A stretch of DNA of 64,000 bases from Oculatella sp. LEGE 06141. GTDB lineage: Bacteria; Cyanobacteriota; Cyanobacteriia; Elainellales; Elainellaceae. The notes beneath the pieces were generated by a model. That model did no database searches, was not told where the DNA came from, and worked only from the letters and a program-made list of their open reading frames with translations. A program made the position numbers and the translations under genes. Of the stretch, positions 1 to 9,178 are shown in pieces (within the stretch, counting starts at the first letter, position 1; every line of letters starts with the position of its first letter). Location of the stretch: contig NZ_JADEWO010000001.1 of the NCBI RefSeq assembly GCF_015207605.1, positions 1-64,000 on the forward strand, in the 5' to 3' direction.

Positions 1-165
1 CCACCAGAACCCGTCCCGTCCCCCGTGCCGCAACCGGTTCCCGGCCCCGTTCCCGAACCCATACCCGGCCCTGTTCCTGAACCCGTTCCCTCGCCGGTGC
101 CATCCCCCGTGCCATCCCCCGTGCCACAGCCCGTTCCCAGCCCCATTCCCCAACCTGTTCCCTAA
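1..165 (+). CDS. C-terminal end of a proline-rich repeat protein (partial)
   Basis: Frame 1 is open from the window edge to a TAA at 163-165. It encodes 54 residues made almost entirely of PVPx tetrapeptides, where x is Ser, Gln, Gly or Glu (for example [13 protein letters not shown]). The DNA is correspondingly repetitive, with a 12-bp periodicity. Such Pro-rich tails are usually extended linkers or wall-spanning stalks of exported proteins. The functional domain lies upstream of the window, so no function can be assigned. The in-frame repeat and clean stop make coding likely. Confidence 0.6.
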   Translation, partial: PPEPVPSPVPQPVPGPVPEPIPGPVPEPVPSPVPSPVPSPVPQPVPSPIPQPVP

Positions 166-346
166 ACGCGGCTGATAGCCTTGGAGCCAGTTCGATGTTA
201 GAGGTCACTGGATGAAGCCTGACGTTTGATTTTTAGAGTCGAAGCATGAGGGTTTAGACTGGATGAAGTCAACCCGCTTAATCTTTATGCCGCCAGGGTC
301 AAAAGATTAACGTTTTGCTGTCTAACCTTTTAACGTTCATCTTGAT

Positions 347-1438
347 ATGCTGAGAGCCGGGATCGTCGGACTACCTAACGTCGGTAAATCTACTCTATTC
401 AATGCTGTGGTCGCGAATGCTAAAGCGCAAGCGGCTAACTTTCCGTTTTGTACCATTGAACCCAATGTGGGCGTGGTAGCCGTTCCGGACGAGCGCTTGC
501 AGGTACTCACTACCATCTCGGAATCCGTTGATACAGTGCCAGCCCGAGTTGAGTTTGTCGATATCGCTGGACTGGTCAAAGGAGCCAGTAAAGGGGAGGG
601 GTTAGGGAACCAGTTTTTAGCTAATATCCGCGAAGTAGACGCGATCGTCCATGTCGTTCGCTGTTTCGAAAACGACGATATTATTCATGTGTCGGGGTCA
701 ATTGATCCCGTGCGCGATATTGACGTGATTAATCTGGAGCTGGCGCTAGCCGACCTGTCTCAAATCGAACGGCGGATCGATCGCACCCGCAAGCAGGCTC
801 GCACCAGTAAAGACGCTCAGGCAGAACTGGCTGTACTCGAACAGCTCAACACCGTATTAAACGAAGGGAAGCCGGCTCGATTAGTATCACTCAACGAAGA
901 CGAAGAAGCGATCATTAAACCCCTGGGACTGCTGACCCGCAAGCCGATCATCTATGCAGCCAATGTCTCTGAAGATGATTTAGCAACAGGGAATGACTGG
1001 GTTGAGCAAGTCAGGGCGATCGCGGCTCAAGAAGAGGCTCAGGTGGTTATCGTCTCGGCTCAGGTTGAATCCGAGCTGGTCGAAATTCCAGAAGAGGAGC
1101 GAGCCGACTTTTTAGAATCCCTCGGTGTGCAAGAGGGAGGCTTGAAATCGTTGATTCGAGCCACCTACGAACTGCTCGGACTCCGCACGTATTTCACTAC
1201 CGGCCCCAAAGAAACGCGCGCCTGGACGATTCAGGCAGGAATGCTTGCCCCACAAGCGGCTGGAGTCATTCACTCCGATTTTGAGCGTGGCTTTATCCGG
1301 GCTGAAACGGTTGCCTACAAAGACTTAGCCACACTCGGTTCGATGTCTGCCGCTAAAGAAAAGGGGTTGGTTCGCAGTGAAGGAAAAGAGTATGTAGTGC
1401 AAGAAGGCGACGTAATGCTCTTCCGCTTCAACGTTTAA
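347..1438 (+). CDS. ychF: Redox-regulated ATPase YchF (Obg-like P-loop protein)
   Basis: A universal TRAFAC-class P-loop protein of 363 residues, the normal full length. The Walker A motif GLPNVGKST lies at residues 8-16, the switch segment NFPFCTIEPNVG follows, and DIAGLVKGASKGEGLGNQF is the G3 region. The G4 position reads NVSE instead of NKxD. This is the known reason YchF proteins prefer ATP over GTP. A helical insertion lies in the middle, and the C-terminal TGS domain ends in the typical EGDVMLFRFNV. The family associates with ribosomes and responds to oxidative stress. The ATG at 347 is the family start. The gene stands alone, with a convergent TPR gene downstream. Confidence 0.97.
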   Translation: MLRAGIVGLPNVGKSTLFNAVVANAKAQAANFPFCTIEPNVGVVAVPDERLQVLTTISESVDTVPARVEFVDIAGLVKGASKGEGLGNQFLANIREVDAIVHVVRCFENDDIIHVSGSIDPVRDIDVINLELALADLSQIERRIDRTRKQARTSKDAQAELAVLEQLNTVLNEGKPARLVSLNEDEEAIIKPLGLLTRKPIIYAANVSEDDLATGNDWVEQVRAIAAQEEAQVVIVSAQVESELVEIPEEERADFLESLGVQEGGLKSLIRATYELLGLRTYFTTGPKETRAWTIQAGMLAPQAAGVIHSDFERGFIRAETVAYKDLATLGSMSAAKEKGLVRSEGKEYVVQEGDVMLFRFNV

Positions 1439-1490
1439 CCGTCTCCCTGTATCTCTCGTTCCCATAGCCGGGCGTTGCGTAGTTGAAGCA

Positions 1491-2510
1491 TCAATAGCGG
1501 CTGGCTCTGGCAAAATCGCCGATCGCATAACACACCGTTTTGAGGCTGGCGAGCGTTTGCTGTTCTAGCTGGGTATCGTGAATGGCCTGAACAACCGCCA
1601 ATCGTTGCTCATAGAAACCAATGGCTCGCTCGTATTGCCCCAACGAGTCGTAAATAATGCCTAAACTTTCCAGGGCTTGCTCTGTGTTGCGGTAATCTTG
1701 CAGCATTTGAGCAATAATCAGCCGTTGCTCATGATAAAAAATCGCTTTGGCAGGTTCACCCAGGGCATAGCAAACACTGGCTAGATTTTTGAGAATTTGT
1801 CCCTCAATTTTGGGATCGGCAAGCTGACGGGCAATCACTAGCAGTTGCTCGTAACATTGGACGGTCTGAGCGTATTCTTCTAAGGCATGGTGGGCATTTC
1901 CCAAATTTCGTAAGATTTGCCCTTCAATTTGCTGGTCGTGCAAATCTCTGGCAATTTCTAAGCTTTGTTCGTAATAGGCGATCGCGCCCCGGCAATCTCC
2001 CATCGCTTTGTATGCCATTCCCAGGTTGTTCAGCGCTGCCATCTCGCCACGCCGATCTTGAATGTCTCGCGCCACGATCAAACTTTGCTGCTTGTACTCA
2101 ATGGCTCTGGTGTAGTCGTTCAGATGGCGGTAGGCATTTCCCAGGTTACTTAAGGCTTGCCGCTCAGTCCGGCGATCCATCGTTTGCCGCGACAGGGCAA
2201 GGCTCTGCTGAGAGGTTGCGATCGACTCCAGATAGTTCCCGAGGGCATAGTAAGCCAACCCTAACCCGCCCAGCGCTCGACCTTCTCCTTGTAAATCAGA
2301 AAGCGCTCGATAGGCCGTTAGCGCCTGTTGCAGCGTTTGCACCGCCGCTGCCGATTCTCGAATTTGATACTGTTCAATGCCTTTCTCTAGCCACCGATCG
2401 GCTTCGTCTTTGCGAGAATTGGCTTCTTGCCCCAAGGTCTGTTGGGTATCCCAAACGCGATCGCTCGCTGGCACAAGGGTACGATGCTGGTCATCAAATG
2501 GTGTAACCAT
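1491..2510 (-). CDS. Tetratricopeptide repeat protein
   Basis: A 339-residue protein. After about 30 polar residues it is an array of roughly seven 40-residue TPR units of the kind common in cyanobacteria, with consensus like LGNLGLAYYALGDYxxAIxYYEQSLxIARxLxD. Examples are ALGGLGLAYYALGNY, ALSNLGNAYRHLNDY and ALNNLGMAYKAMGDC. The 40-residue period matches the NB-ARC/kinesin-light-chain type of TPR. There is no signal peptide, transmembrane segment, CHAT or kinase domain, so it is probably a cytosolic scaffold with unknown partners. It ends shortly after the last repeat. It is convergent with ychF and divergent from the radical SAM gene. Confidence 0.85.
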   Translation of the reverse strand: MVTPFDDQHRTLVPASDRVWDTQQTLGQEANSRKDEADRWLEKGIEQYQIRESAAAVQTLQQALTAYRALSDLQGEGRALGGLGLAYYALGNYLESIATSQQSLALSRQTMDRRTERQALSNLGNAYRHLNDYTRAIEYKQQSLIVARDIQDRRGEMAALNNLGMAYKAMGDCRGAIAYYEQSLEIARDLHDQQIEGQILRNLGNAHHALEEYAQTVQCYEQLLVIARQLADPKIEGQILKNLASVCYALGEPAKAIFYHEQRLIIAQMLQDYRNTEQALESLGIIYDSLGQYERAIGFYEQRLAVVQAIHDTQLEQQTLASLKTVCYAIGDFARASRY

Positions 2511-2847
2511 AAGTTGAAATTTTCCCCATTTGAGGAGTCACAATGGCAAAGTCCAGCGTTTCTACAACAGTCGTTTAGGTCAAAGGAATCAAAGAGGGGC
2601 AATGGATATGCCAGCCCACTTTAATTCTTGGGTATACCGTTACTTGAATGCGTTGGTCTACTTCAGGTTTAGCCGAGCTAGCGCTAAAAACAAACGGTAG
2701 ATGTTCTGAAGTTTCAAATAGCCCCAATGGCTTCTTCGTCATTTGCCTCCGCGAGATCGCTGACTGTACTGTAATCCTCACTCTGGCGATCGCCCCATTC
2801 CTAACAAAATCAACTAGATTGAAAGAGCCGTTTCGCTGTTTTGACTG
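2511..2847. other. Intergenic region between divergent genes
   Basis: This 337-bp stretch separates the divergently transcribed TPR and radical SAM genes and should hold both promoters. The short open frames here have no recognisable protein features. No repeat, RNA or strong hairpin was seen. Confidence 0.5.
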
Positions 2848-4497
2848 TTGAGTTCTGTTTTCTCTGCCGAACGCCTCTTGTTTACCCCGGTGGCTCCATC
2901 TTCTGAGGCCACCCCCTTGATCTTTGCCTTTCCCAACGAATACAGCGTTGGCATCACCAGTTTGGGGTATCAGGTAGTCTGGGCCACGTTGACCTCACGC
3001 CCCGACCTGGCCGTGAGCCGCTTGTTTACCGATGTGCAGGAAGCACTGCCAGCACAGCCCGAACTGGTTGGCTTTTCGGTGTCGTGGGAGTTAGATTACG
3101 TCAACATTCTCAACATGCTGGAGTCTTTAGAGATTCCGATTCGAGCTGCCGATCGCATCCAGTCGCACCCGCTAGTATTCGGGGGTGGCCCTGTTCTGAC
3201 GGCGAATCCAGAACCCTTTGCCGACTTCTTTGATGTCATTTTGCTGGGGGATGGAGAAACCTTGCTGGGCGATTTCATTGATGCCTATCAAGCTATTCGT
3301 ACCGCCGATCGTCAAACCCAATTACATCATCTGGCTCAGGTGCCAGGGGTCTATGTTCCGGCTCTGTATCAGGTAACGTATGCCAGCCGGGATGGGGCGA
3401 TCGCGGCAATTTACCCGATTGATTCCTCTATACCGGCACAGGTCGAAAAGCAGACCTATCGCGGCAATGTATTGTCGGCCTCCACCGTGGTCACTGAAAA
3501 AGCGGCCTGGGAAAACATTTACATGGTCGAGGTGGTACGCAGTTGTCCTGAAATGTGCCGCTTTTGCCTCGCCAGCTACCTGACATTGCCATTCCGCACT
3601 GCCAGTTTAGAAGCCTCATTGATTCCCGCCATTGAACGCGGGTTAACCGTGACAAAGCGTCTGGGATTATTAGGGGCATCCGTGACGCAACACCCGGAGT
3701 TTGAGGCGTTGCTGGATTTCATTGATCAACCGCACTATGACGATGTGCGCCTTAGCATTGCCTCCGTACGCACCAATACGGTGACAGAGAAGCTAGCGCG
3801 ATCGCTGGTCAACCATGATACTCGCTCCATTACCATTGCCGTTGAAAGTGGAAGCGATCGCCTCCGCAAAATTATCAATAAAAAGCTGGACAATGAGGAA
3901 ATTATTCAGGCGGCGATCAATGCCAAAGCAGGCGGCTTAAGCAACTTAAAACTCTATGGCATGGTAGGAGTTCCCGGTGAGGAACCGGATGATTTAGACG
4001 CTACGGTGTCCATGATGAATGCGATTAAACAGGCAGTTCCCGGTTTGCGGTTGACGCTGGGATGCAGCACATTTGTGCCAAAATCACACACGCCATTTCA
4101 ATGGTTCGGCGTTAATCGAGCCGCAGAGAAACGGCTGAAGTCATTACAAAAACAGTTGCGATCGCAAGGTATAGATTTTCGGCCTGAAAGCTACAACTGG
4201 TCGGTGATCCAGGCACTCATTTCTAGAGGCGATCGGCGGCTCTCGCACCTGTTAGAACTGGCACGCCACTATGGCGACTCATTGGGCAGCTACCGTCGCG
4301 CCTTTAAAGAATTGCGGGGGCAATTACCCGAACTGGAGTATTACGTTCACGAAACCTGGTCAACCGATCAGGTGTTGCCGTGGAGCCATCTGAAAGGCCC
4401 ATTACCGCAGGCAACTTTGATCAAGCATTTGGAGAGTGCCATGGGTCATTTTGAATCACCGCCTCCCTTGCCTGACCGTGAATCTGTTACGGTTTGA
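2848..4497 (+). CDS. B12-binding-type radical SAM protein (function unknown)
   Basis: A 549-residue protein. The N-terminal part (about 1-180) has a cobalamin-binding-like Rossmann fold: FAFPNEYSVGITSLGYQ, then FGGGPVLTANPEPFADFFD and LLGDGE. The radical SAM core (about 210-470) carries the 4Fe-4S motif CPEMCRFC (CxxxCxxC) and downstream SAM-site elements such as VESGSDRLRK. The architecture matches the TIGR03960-like group found in most cyanobacteria, whose substrate is not established. The start is unusual: an in-frame TGA at 2842-2844 lies only one codon upstream, so translation must begin at TTG 2848, CTG 2845 or a later rare codon. No in-frame ATG precedes the conserved region. Confidence 0.85.
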   Translation: MSSVFSAERLLFTPVAPSSEATPLIFAFPNEYSVGITSLGYQVVWATLTSRPDLAVSRLFTDVQEALPAQPELVGFSVSWELDYVNILNMLESLEIPIRAADRIQSHPLVFGGGPVLTANPEPFADFFDVILLGDGETLLGDFIDAYQAIRTADRQTQLHHLAQVPGVYVPALYQVTYASRDGAIAAIYPIDSSIPAQVEKQTYRGNVLSASTVVTEKAAWENIYMVEVVRSCPEMCRFCLASYLTLPFRTASLEASLIPAIERGLTVTKRLGLLGASVTQHPEFEALLDFIDQPHYDDVRLSIASVRTNTVTEKLARSLVNHDTRSITIAVESGSDRLRKIINKKLDNEEIIQAAINAKAGGLSNLKLYGMVGVPGEEPDDLDATVSMMNAIKQAVPGLRLTLGCSTFVPKSHTPFQWFGVNRAAEKRLKSLQKQLRSQGIDFRPESYNWSVIQALISRGDRRLSHLLELARHYGDSLGSYRRAFKELRGQLPELEYYVHETWSTDQVLPWSHLKGPLPQATLIKHLESAMGHFESPPPLPDRESVTV

Positions 4498-4573
4498 GAA
4501 TATGGCTTCAGGCGATCGCCTCCCTCGCTAAACTAAGGTCATCTCTGATCATCCGTCTTGCAGGTCAACCGCT

Positions 4574-5263
4574 ATGTCTACCACAAATGCTCCTGAATCG
4601 ATAGCTGAGCAGATGGAACTGGAAAGCGGTGTCATCATTCCACCCTGTGATTTATGGAGCGACGAGCCACCGTTGGAAAGTGACTGGCATCGAGAACAGA
4701 TCGAGCTATTACTCGCGTGCTTAAAGCAGCATTGGCGAGAGCGATCTGACTTTTATGCCAGCGGTAATCTCACGATTTACTTCAGCCCCGATCAAATTAA
4801 ATCTCGCGACTTTAAAGGCCCTGATTTCTTTGTTGTGTTAGGAGCCACTCCTGAGCCGCGCAAGAGTTGGGTCGTTTGGGCAGAAAGCGGCAAATATCCT
4901 AACGTGATTGTGGAAATTCTCTCTGAAAGCACCGCAAATGTCGATCGAACCGCCAAAAAACAGCTTTATCAAGACACATTTCGTACCCCCAATTATGTTT
5001 GGTTCGATCCCTACAGTTTTGAGCTGATGGGATTTCAGCTCATCAGCGGTCACTATCAAGAGATTCCAGCGAATTCAGAGGGCTGGTTGTGGAGTGACCA
5101 ACTGGAGCTGTACCTGGGCGTTTATGACACCAAACTAAGGTTGTTTACCGCTGAAGGGCAACTCGTTGCATCACCAGCAGAATTAGCAGAGCAAGAGCGG
5201 CAACGAGCAGAACGATTGGCGGAGAAATTGCGAGAGATGGGAATTGATCCATCGGCGATTTAG
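4574..5263 (+). CDS. Uma2-family (DUF820) putative restriction-like endonuclease
   Basis: A 229-residue protein of the Uma2/DUF820 family, which is greatly expanded in cyanobacteria and has a PD-(D/E)XK nuclease fold. Visible core elements are GPDFFVV (active-site Asp), then VIVEILSEST (the ExS in place of ExK) and the trailing YVWFDPYSFELMGF strand. The C-terminus is the usual short charged helix, AEQERQRAERLAEKLREMG. Cellular function is unknown. Many copies occur per genome and some are linked to mobile elements, but nothing mobile is adjacent here. The ATG at 4574 follows the radical SAM gene by 76 bp. Confidence 0.9.
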   Translation: MSTTNAPESIAEQMELESGVIIPPCDLWSDEPPLESDWHREQIELLLACLKQHWRERSDFYASGNLTIYFSPDQIKSRDFKGPDFFVVLGATPEPRKSWVVWAESGKYPNVIVEILSESTANVDRTAKKQLYQDTFRTPNYVWFDPYSFELMGFQLISGHYQEIPANSEGWLWSDQLELYLGVYDTKLRLFTAEGQLVASPAELAEQERQRAERLAEKLREMGIDPSAI

Positions 5264-5293
5264 CGGCTACGATCGCCCATTTCAATTGTTCAA

Positions 5294-5390
5294 TTACAGC
5301 CATTTTCATTTGCATTCACCACACTCCAAACCCTACACTGCACACCCATCTTGGCGAGACTGTGGCTGACTCGATTGAGAACTGCTGTAA
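5294..5390 (+). repeat. 97-bp dispersed repeat, copy 1
   Basis: One of three copies, all exactly 97 bp. It begins TTACAGCCATTTTCA and ends TTGAGAACTGCTGTAA, so its ends form an imperfect inverted repeat with a perfect outer TTACAGC/GCTGTAA. Between them is the shared segment GAGACTGTGGCTGACTC. The copies differ at a handful of positions. It lies 30 bp past the Uma2 stop in non-coding DNA. The flanks here show no clear direct duplication. Confidence 0.85.
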
Positions 5391-5701
5391 TGTCACCCTC
5401 ACTGAACCACCATACGGCCTCATACATCTCGCCATAATTCAATCGGCTTAGATCATTGCTGCATCATTCAACACATACCGCAGGGTGGGTGATATCACCC
5501 ATCCCTATTCAACGGCGCTTCAGTGAAGCAGATCGCTATGCTGATGTAGCGATCGCACTGGCAAATCTTGCACCTTACCCATTCTCAGAAGGTTGGATTG
5601 CGGTTGAACCAATCCTAAAGTTTGGCGCGAAATATCCCTAGGATAGAAGAGCGACAACAGGATATCGCCAATAATTCACCTTGCAGTCAACCAATTTATC
5701 A
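5391..5701. other. Intergenic region upstream of the small conserved gene
   Basis: About 310 bp between repeat copy 1 and the gene starting at 5702. It contains a 16-bp palindrome at 5486 and two HIP1-like GCGATCGC sites. A 61-codon open frame at 5456-5641 has no recognisable features and is not called. Confidence 0.4.
5486..5501. promoter_or_regulatory. 16-bp perfect palindrome TGGGTGATATCACCCA
   Basis: The 16 bases are an exact inverted repeat with no spacer, about 200 bp upstream of the gene at 5702. The symmetry and length would suit a dimeric regulator, but no binding protein can be named. It could also be chance or a decayed hairpin. Confidence 0.3.
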
Positions 5702-6268
5702 ATGACACCTGAAGATATCACGGATGCTTTAACGCGTTTATTTGGCGCAACGGCGCAACCCACCGGAGCCGATGCGTGGCAGGTGGAAGAAGGCAACTTG
5801 CGGTTGCTAATTTTACTATCCGAAGATCAGTCCTGGCTACGAGCACTGGTCACGATCGCCCCTGCTCAGGAAGCCGCGCCCTATTTAGAACAGCTTTTAG
5901 AAGCCAACTTTGATGACACGCAAGAAACGCGCTATGCCATTTCGCAAGGGATTGTGTGGGGAGTGTTTCAACACGATCGCAACAGCTTGACGACGACCGA
6001 TTTTGAGCGGGCGATCGCCCGTTTAACCACCATGCAGCAAACCGGGTTAGATCACAGCTTTAACAAACTGGCAGAAGAGCAAATTCGTCAAATTATTGCA
6101 GTCGCCAAACAACAAGGACAGTCTCTAGAAGCGACCATGCAGACGCTCGATCGATTCTACCAGGAAGGAGTAATGGGAGGAATGGATCAAGACCCACAAC
6201 AGCGTGACGAATTTCTGGCAGCATGGCGGTATCAGCTTCAACGTCTCTGGAATGAAGCGGAGCGGTGA
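5702..6268 (+). CDS. Conserved cyanobacterial protein of unknown function (YbjN/CesT-like fold suspected)
   Basis: A 188-residue soluble, acidic protein. The frame is open seven codons further upstream to a TTG at 5681, but the ATG at 5702 (MTPEDITDALTRLFG) is the more natural start. The first 120 residues alternate helix and strand as in YbjN or type III secretion chaperone-like folds: an N-terminal amphipathic helix, WQVEEGNLRLLILLSED, then LRALVTIAPAQEA. The last 60 residues are helical and charged. There are no catalytic motifs, signal peptide or membrane segments. It is convergent with glgP, separated by the glgP terminator. Function unknown. Confidence 0.7.
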   Translation: MTPEDITDALTRLFGATAQPTGADAWQVEEGNLRLLILLSEDQSWLRALVTIAPAQEAAPYLEQLLEANFDDTQETRYAISQGIVWGVFQHDRNSLTTTDFERAIARLTTMQQTGLDHSFNKLAEEQIRQIIAVAKQQGQSLEATMQTLDRFYQEGVMGGMDQDPQQRDEFLAAWRYQLQRLWNEAER

Positions 6269-6301
6269 AGGAACTTTGTCACTATCCAATATCGCAGCCA
6301 T

Positions 6302-6329
6302 AAAAAATCGGTAGGCGATCGCCTACCGA
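6302..6329 (-). terminator. Intrinsic terminator of glgP, built around a HIP1 octamer
   Basis: A perfect 22-bp palindrome at 6308-6329 (half site TCGGTAGGCGA) is followed on the minus strand by six T residues (the A run at 6302-6307). It lies about 70 bp past the glgP stop. Its centre is GGCGATCGCC, so the genome-wide HIP1 octamer forms the top of the stem and the loop. Confidence 0.75.
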
Positions 6330-6402
6330 CTGTTGGACTTTATTCAATCCAGGGACAGAAATTAGAACAGGTCGAATTTCTTGAACCGGGATGAATGGGT
6401 TG

Positions 6403-8940
6403 TTACGATGATACGTTCACCTTTAAGCCTGCTCTATCTTGAGAATAAGGTTCGAGCTGAACGGAAACGGGTTGAACATTCCAAATTTCCTTGCAATATT
6501 CCCAAATGGTGCGATCGGACGAAAACTTGCCCATCCGAGCCACATTCAGAATAGATTTGCGCGTCCACAAATCCTGGTCGCGGTAGACTTCACACACCTG
6601 GTTATGACAATCCGCATAGGACTGATAATCGGCCAGGTGCATGTACTCGTCCCCATGCAGCAAAGCGTCAACAATCGCCTTAAATAGCCCCGGCTCATTA
6701 GGAGAAAAGGCCCCCGTTGCGATCGCATCAATAACGCCTTTCAATTCAGGATTGCTGTAGTAGTAATCCATTGGGTTGTAGCCGTTCGCCTTGAAGTCCT
6801 GCACTTCCTGGGCGGTAAGACCAAAGAGGAAGAAGTTTTCGGCTCCGGCCTCTTCCCGAATTTCGACGTTGGCACCGTCCAGTGTACCAATGGTCAGCGC
6901 CCCATTGAGGGCAAACTTCATGTTGCCCGTACCCGAAGCTTCCTTCCCGGCAGTCGAAATCTGCTCCGAAAGTTCAGCGGCTGGATACGCCATCTGACCC
7001 ATCGATACAGAGTAATTTGCCAGAAAGACAACCTTAAGTCGTCCAGCCACATCGGGGTCATTATTGACCACCTCGGCTACAGAGTTGATTAGCTTGACGA
7101 CCAGCTTTGCCATGAAATAGCCAGGAGCAGCCTTACCTCCAAAGATAAAGGTGCGGGGCAACATATCCTGACCTGGGTTAGCCTTCAGACGATGATACAA
7201 ACCGATGATGTGCATCGCATCCAGCAATTGCCGCTTATACTCGTGAATTCGTTTGATTTGAACATCAAACAGCGAGTTTATGTCAATTTCGATGCCGTTT
7301 GTTCGCAGAATATAATCTGCCAGGGTTCGCTTATTCTCGCGCTTGATGGCCTGCCACTGTTGCCGGAACTCTGGATCGTCAACAAACGCCTCCAGTTGCC
7401 GCAGCTCATCGAGATTGGCCGTCCAGCGATCGCCAATCTTCTCGGTAATCAGATTAGACAACGCTGGATTGCTCATCATCAGCCAGCGACGCGGCGTAAT
7501 GCCATTTGTTTTGTTCTGGAACTTCTCCGGCCACAGCTCGTAAAAGTCATGCATCAGGTCTTGCTTGATCAACTGCGTGTGCAGTTCTGCTACACCGTTG
7601 ACCGTATGGCTACCCACACACGCCAGATGAGCCATGCGAACCTGTTTGTCTGCCCCTTCCTGAATCAGCGACATGCGAGACAGCTTCGCTTCGTCTTTCG
7701 GATAGTTGGCGCGGACTTCGCTTAAAAATCGGTAGTTGATTTCGTAGATAATTTCCAGGTGTCGCGGCAACAACCGACTGAATAACCCAATTGACCAACG
7801 CTCCAGAGCTTCCGACAGCAACGTGTGGTTGGTATAGGCAAAGGTGCGGCGCGTAATATCCCACGCTTCATCCCAACCCAATTCATGCTCATCAATCAAC
7901 AGTCGCATCAATTCAGCGATCGCGATCGACGGGTGCGTATCATTCAGTTGAACGGCAACCTTTTCTGGGAAGGCATCAAACGTCTTGTGCTTCCGCAAAT
8001 ACAGGCGAATGATGTCTTGCAGAGAGCAAGACACAAAGAAATACTGCTGCTGGAGCCGCAGTTCTTTGCCTTGAGGGGTCTGGTCGTTGGGGTAGAGAAC
8101 TTTAGAAATGTTCTCCGAAAAGGTCTTGGTGGCAACCGCTTGCGTATAGTCGCCCGCGTTGAATACCTGGAAATTAAAATCTTCCCCGGCACGCGCAGCC
8201 CACAGACGGAGCGTATTAACGGTATTGTTTTTGTATCCCGGTACTGGAATATCGTAAGGAGTACCATGAACGGTGGTGCGTGGCATCCAGCGAACTTTGT
8301 AGTGTCCCTGGCGATCGGTAAAGGCTTCCGTGTGGCCGCCAAACTTCACTTCAACGGTGTATTCAGGACGAGCAATTTCCCACGGGTTGCCGTTTTGCAG
8401 CCAGTTGTCAGGATTTTCGCACTGCCAGCCGTTTGCAATTAACTGCTTAAAGATACCGAACTCGTAGCGAATACCGTAACCAATCGCCGGGATTTCTAGC
8501 GTAGCTAACGAATCGAGAAAACAAGCCGCTAACCGTCCCAAACCGCCGTTGCCTAACCCTGGCTCTTCTTCACATTCCAGCAGGTCGTCTAGATTTAATC
8601 CTGAGTCTTTCAACGCCTGGCGCATGGGTTCATACAAGCCAAGGTTGATCAAGTTATTCAACAGCAGGCGACCAATCAAAAATTCAGCCGACAGGTAATA
8701 GACCATTTTGACATCTTGCTCAAAATAGGTCTGCGCTGTCCGAATCCGCCGATGAACGAGGCGATCGCGCACTGTGTAGGCCAGTGCCATGTAGTAATCA
8801 TAGAGCGTAGCAAAGTTCTCGTCTTTGCCCTGAATGTAATAGAGGTTATCGGCGATCGCGCGCTTGAGCGTTTCAACGCTCATTCCGGTGCGATCGTCCT
8901 CTATTCGATGCTCTATATGCTTAATTGGATTCTCGACCAT
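6403..8940 (-). CDS. glgP: Glycogen phosphorylase
   Basis: An 845-residue GT35 enzyme that releases glucose 1-phosphate from glycogen by phosphorolysis, used by cyanobacteria in darkness. The full family length is present. GNGGLGRLAACFLDSLATL lies in the N-terminal half. The pyridoxal-phosphate site EASGTGNMKFALNG has its Schiff-base lysine at residue 675. IFGGKAAPGYFMAK and VFLANYSVSMGQMAYPA form the C-terminal glucosyl/phosphate pocket. The N-terminus is short, without the regulatory extension of eukaryotic enzymes. It is a single-gene unit followed by a strong terminator, with a 238-bp leader shared with no other gene. Confidence 0.98.
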   Translation of the reverse strand: MVENPIKHIEHRIEDDRTGMSVETLKRAIADNLYYIQGKDENFATLYDYYMALAYTVRDRLVHRRIRTAQTYFEQDVKMVYYLSAEFLIGRLLLNNLINLGLYEPMRQALKDSGLNLDDLLECEEEPGLGNGGLGRLAACFLDSLATLEIPAIGYGIRYEFGIFKQLIANGWQCENPDNWLQNGNPWEIARPEYTVEVKFGGHTEAFTDRQGHYKVRWMPRTTVHGTPYDIPVPGYKNNTVNTLRLWAARAGEDFNFQVFNAGDYTQAVATKTFSENISKVLYPNDQTPQGKELRLQQQYFFVSCSLQDIIRLYLRKHKTFDAFPEKVAVQLNDTHPSIAIAELMRLLIDEHELGWDEAWDITRRTFAYTNHTLLSEALERWSIGLFSRLLPRHLEIIYEINYRFLSEVRANYPKDEAKLSRMSLIQEGADKQVRMAHLACVGSHTVNGVAELHTQLIKQDLMHDFYELWPEKFQNKTNGITPRRWLMMSNPALSNLITEKIGDRWTANLDELRQLEAFVDDPEFRQQWQAIKRENKRTLADYILRTNGIEIDINSLFDVQIKRIHEYKRQLLDAMHIIGLYHRLKANPGQDMLPRTFIFGGKAAPGYFMAKLVVKLINSVAEVVNNDPDVAGRLKVVFLANYSVSMGQMAYPAAELSEQISTAGKEASGTGNMKFALNGALTIGTLDGANVEIREEAGAENFFLFGLTAQEVQDFKANGYNPMDYYYSNPELKGVIDAIATGAFSPNEPGLFKAIVDALLHGDEYMHLADYQSYADCHNQVCEVYRDQDLWTRKSILNVARMGKFSSDRTIWEYCKEIWNVQPVSVQLEPYSQDRAGLKVNVSS

Positions 8941-9178
8941 AGTCCGGGGATTTATTACTCCAAAAAAACTACACCCGCTATTGCTCGAAAGAAAGTACCA
9001 ATAGCTACACGCAAAACACTCTCAAGAGAGTTTTAAGATTTTCTGCCTCGAGTCGTACGCCGACAGGTGTAGATGCCCAATCTTAGAATGTTCAAGCAAT
9101 AAACCGCTAGACGGTTGCATCATTCTAATCAATCGCCTTCAACACTCACCATACACTAGACTCAACTTCAAACAACCT

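Noticed and set aside
1-165. Repetitive Pro-rich DNA as a possible CRISPR array
   Set aside because: The repeat has 12-bp coding periodicity in an open frame and no unique spacers, so it is a protein repeat.
5456-5641. 61-codon frame between repeat copy 1 and the gene at 5702
   Set aside because: No ribosome binding site, no hydrophobic or domain features, and the sequence around it contains a palindrome typical of non-coding DNA.
7192-7725. 177-codon plus-strand open frame opposite glgP
   Set aside because: It is antisense to a conserved gene, has no protein-like features and arises from codon bias of the real gene.
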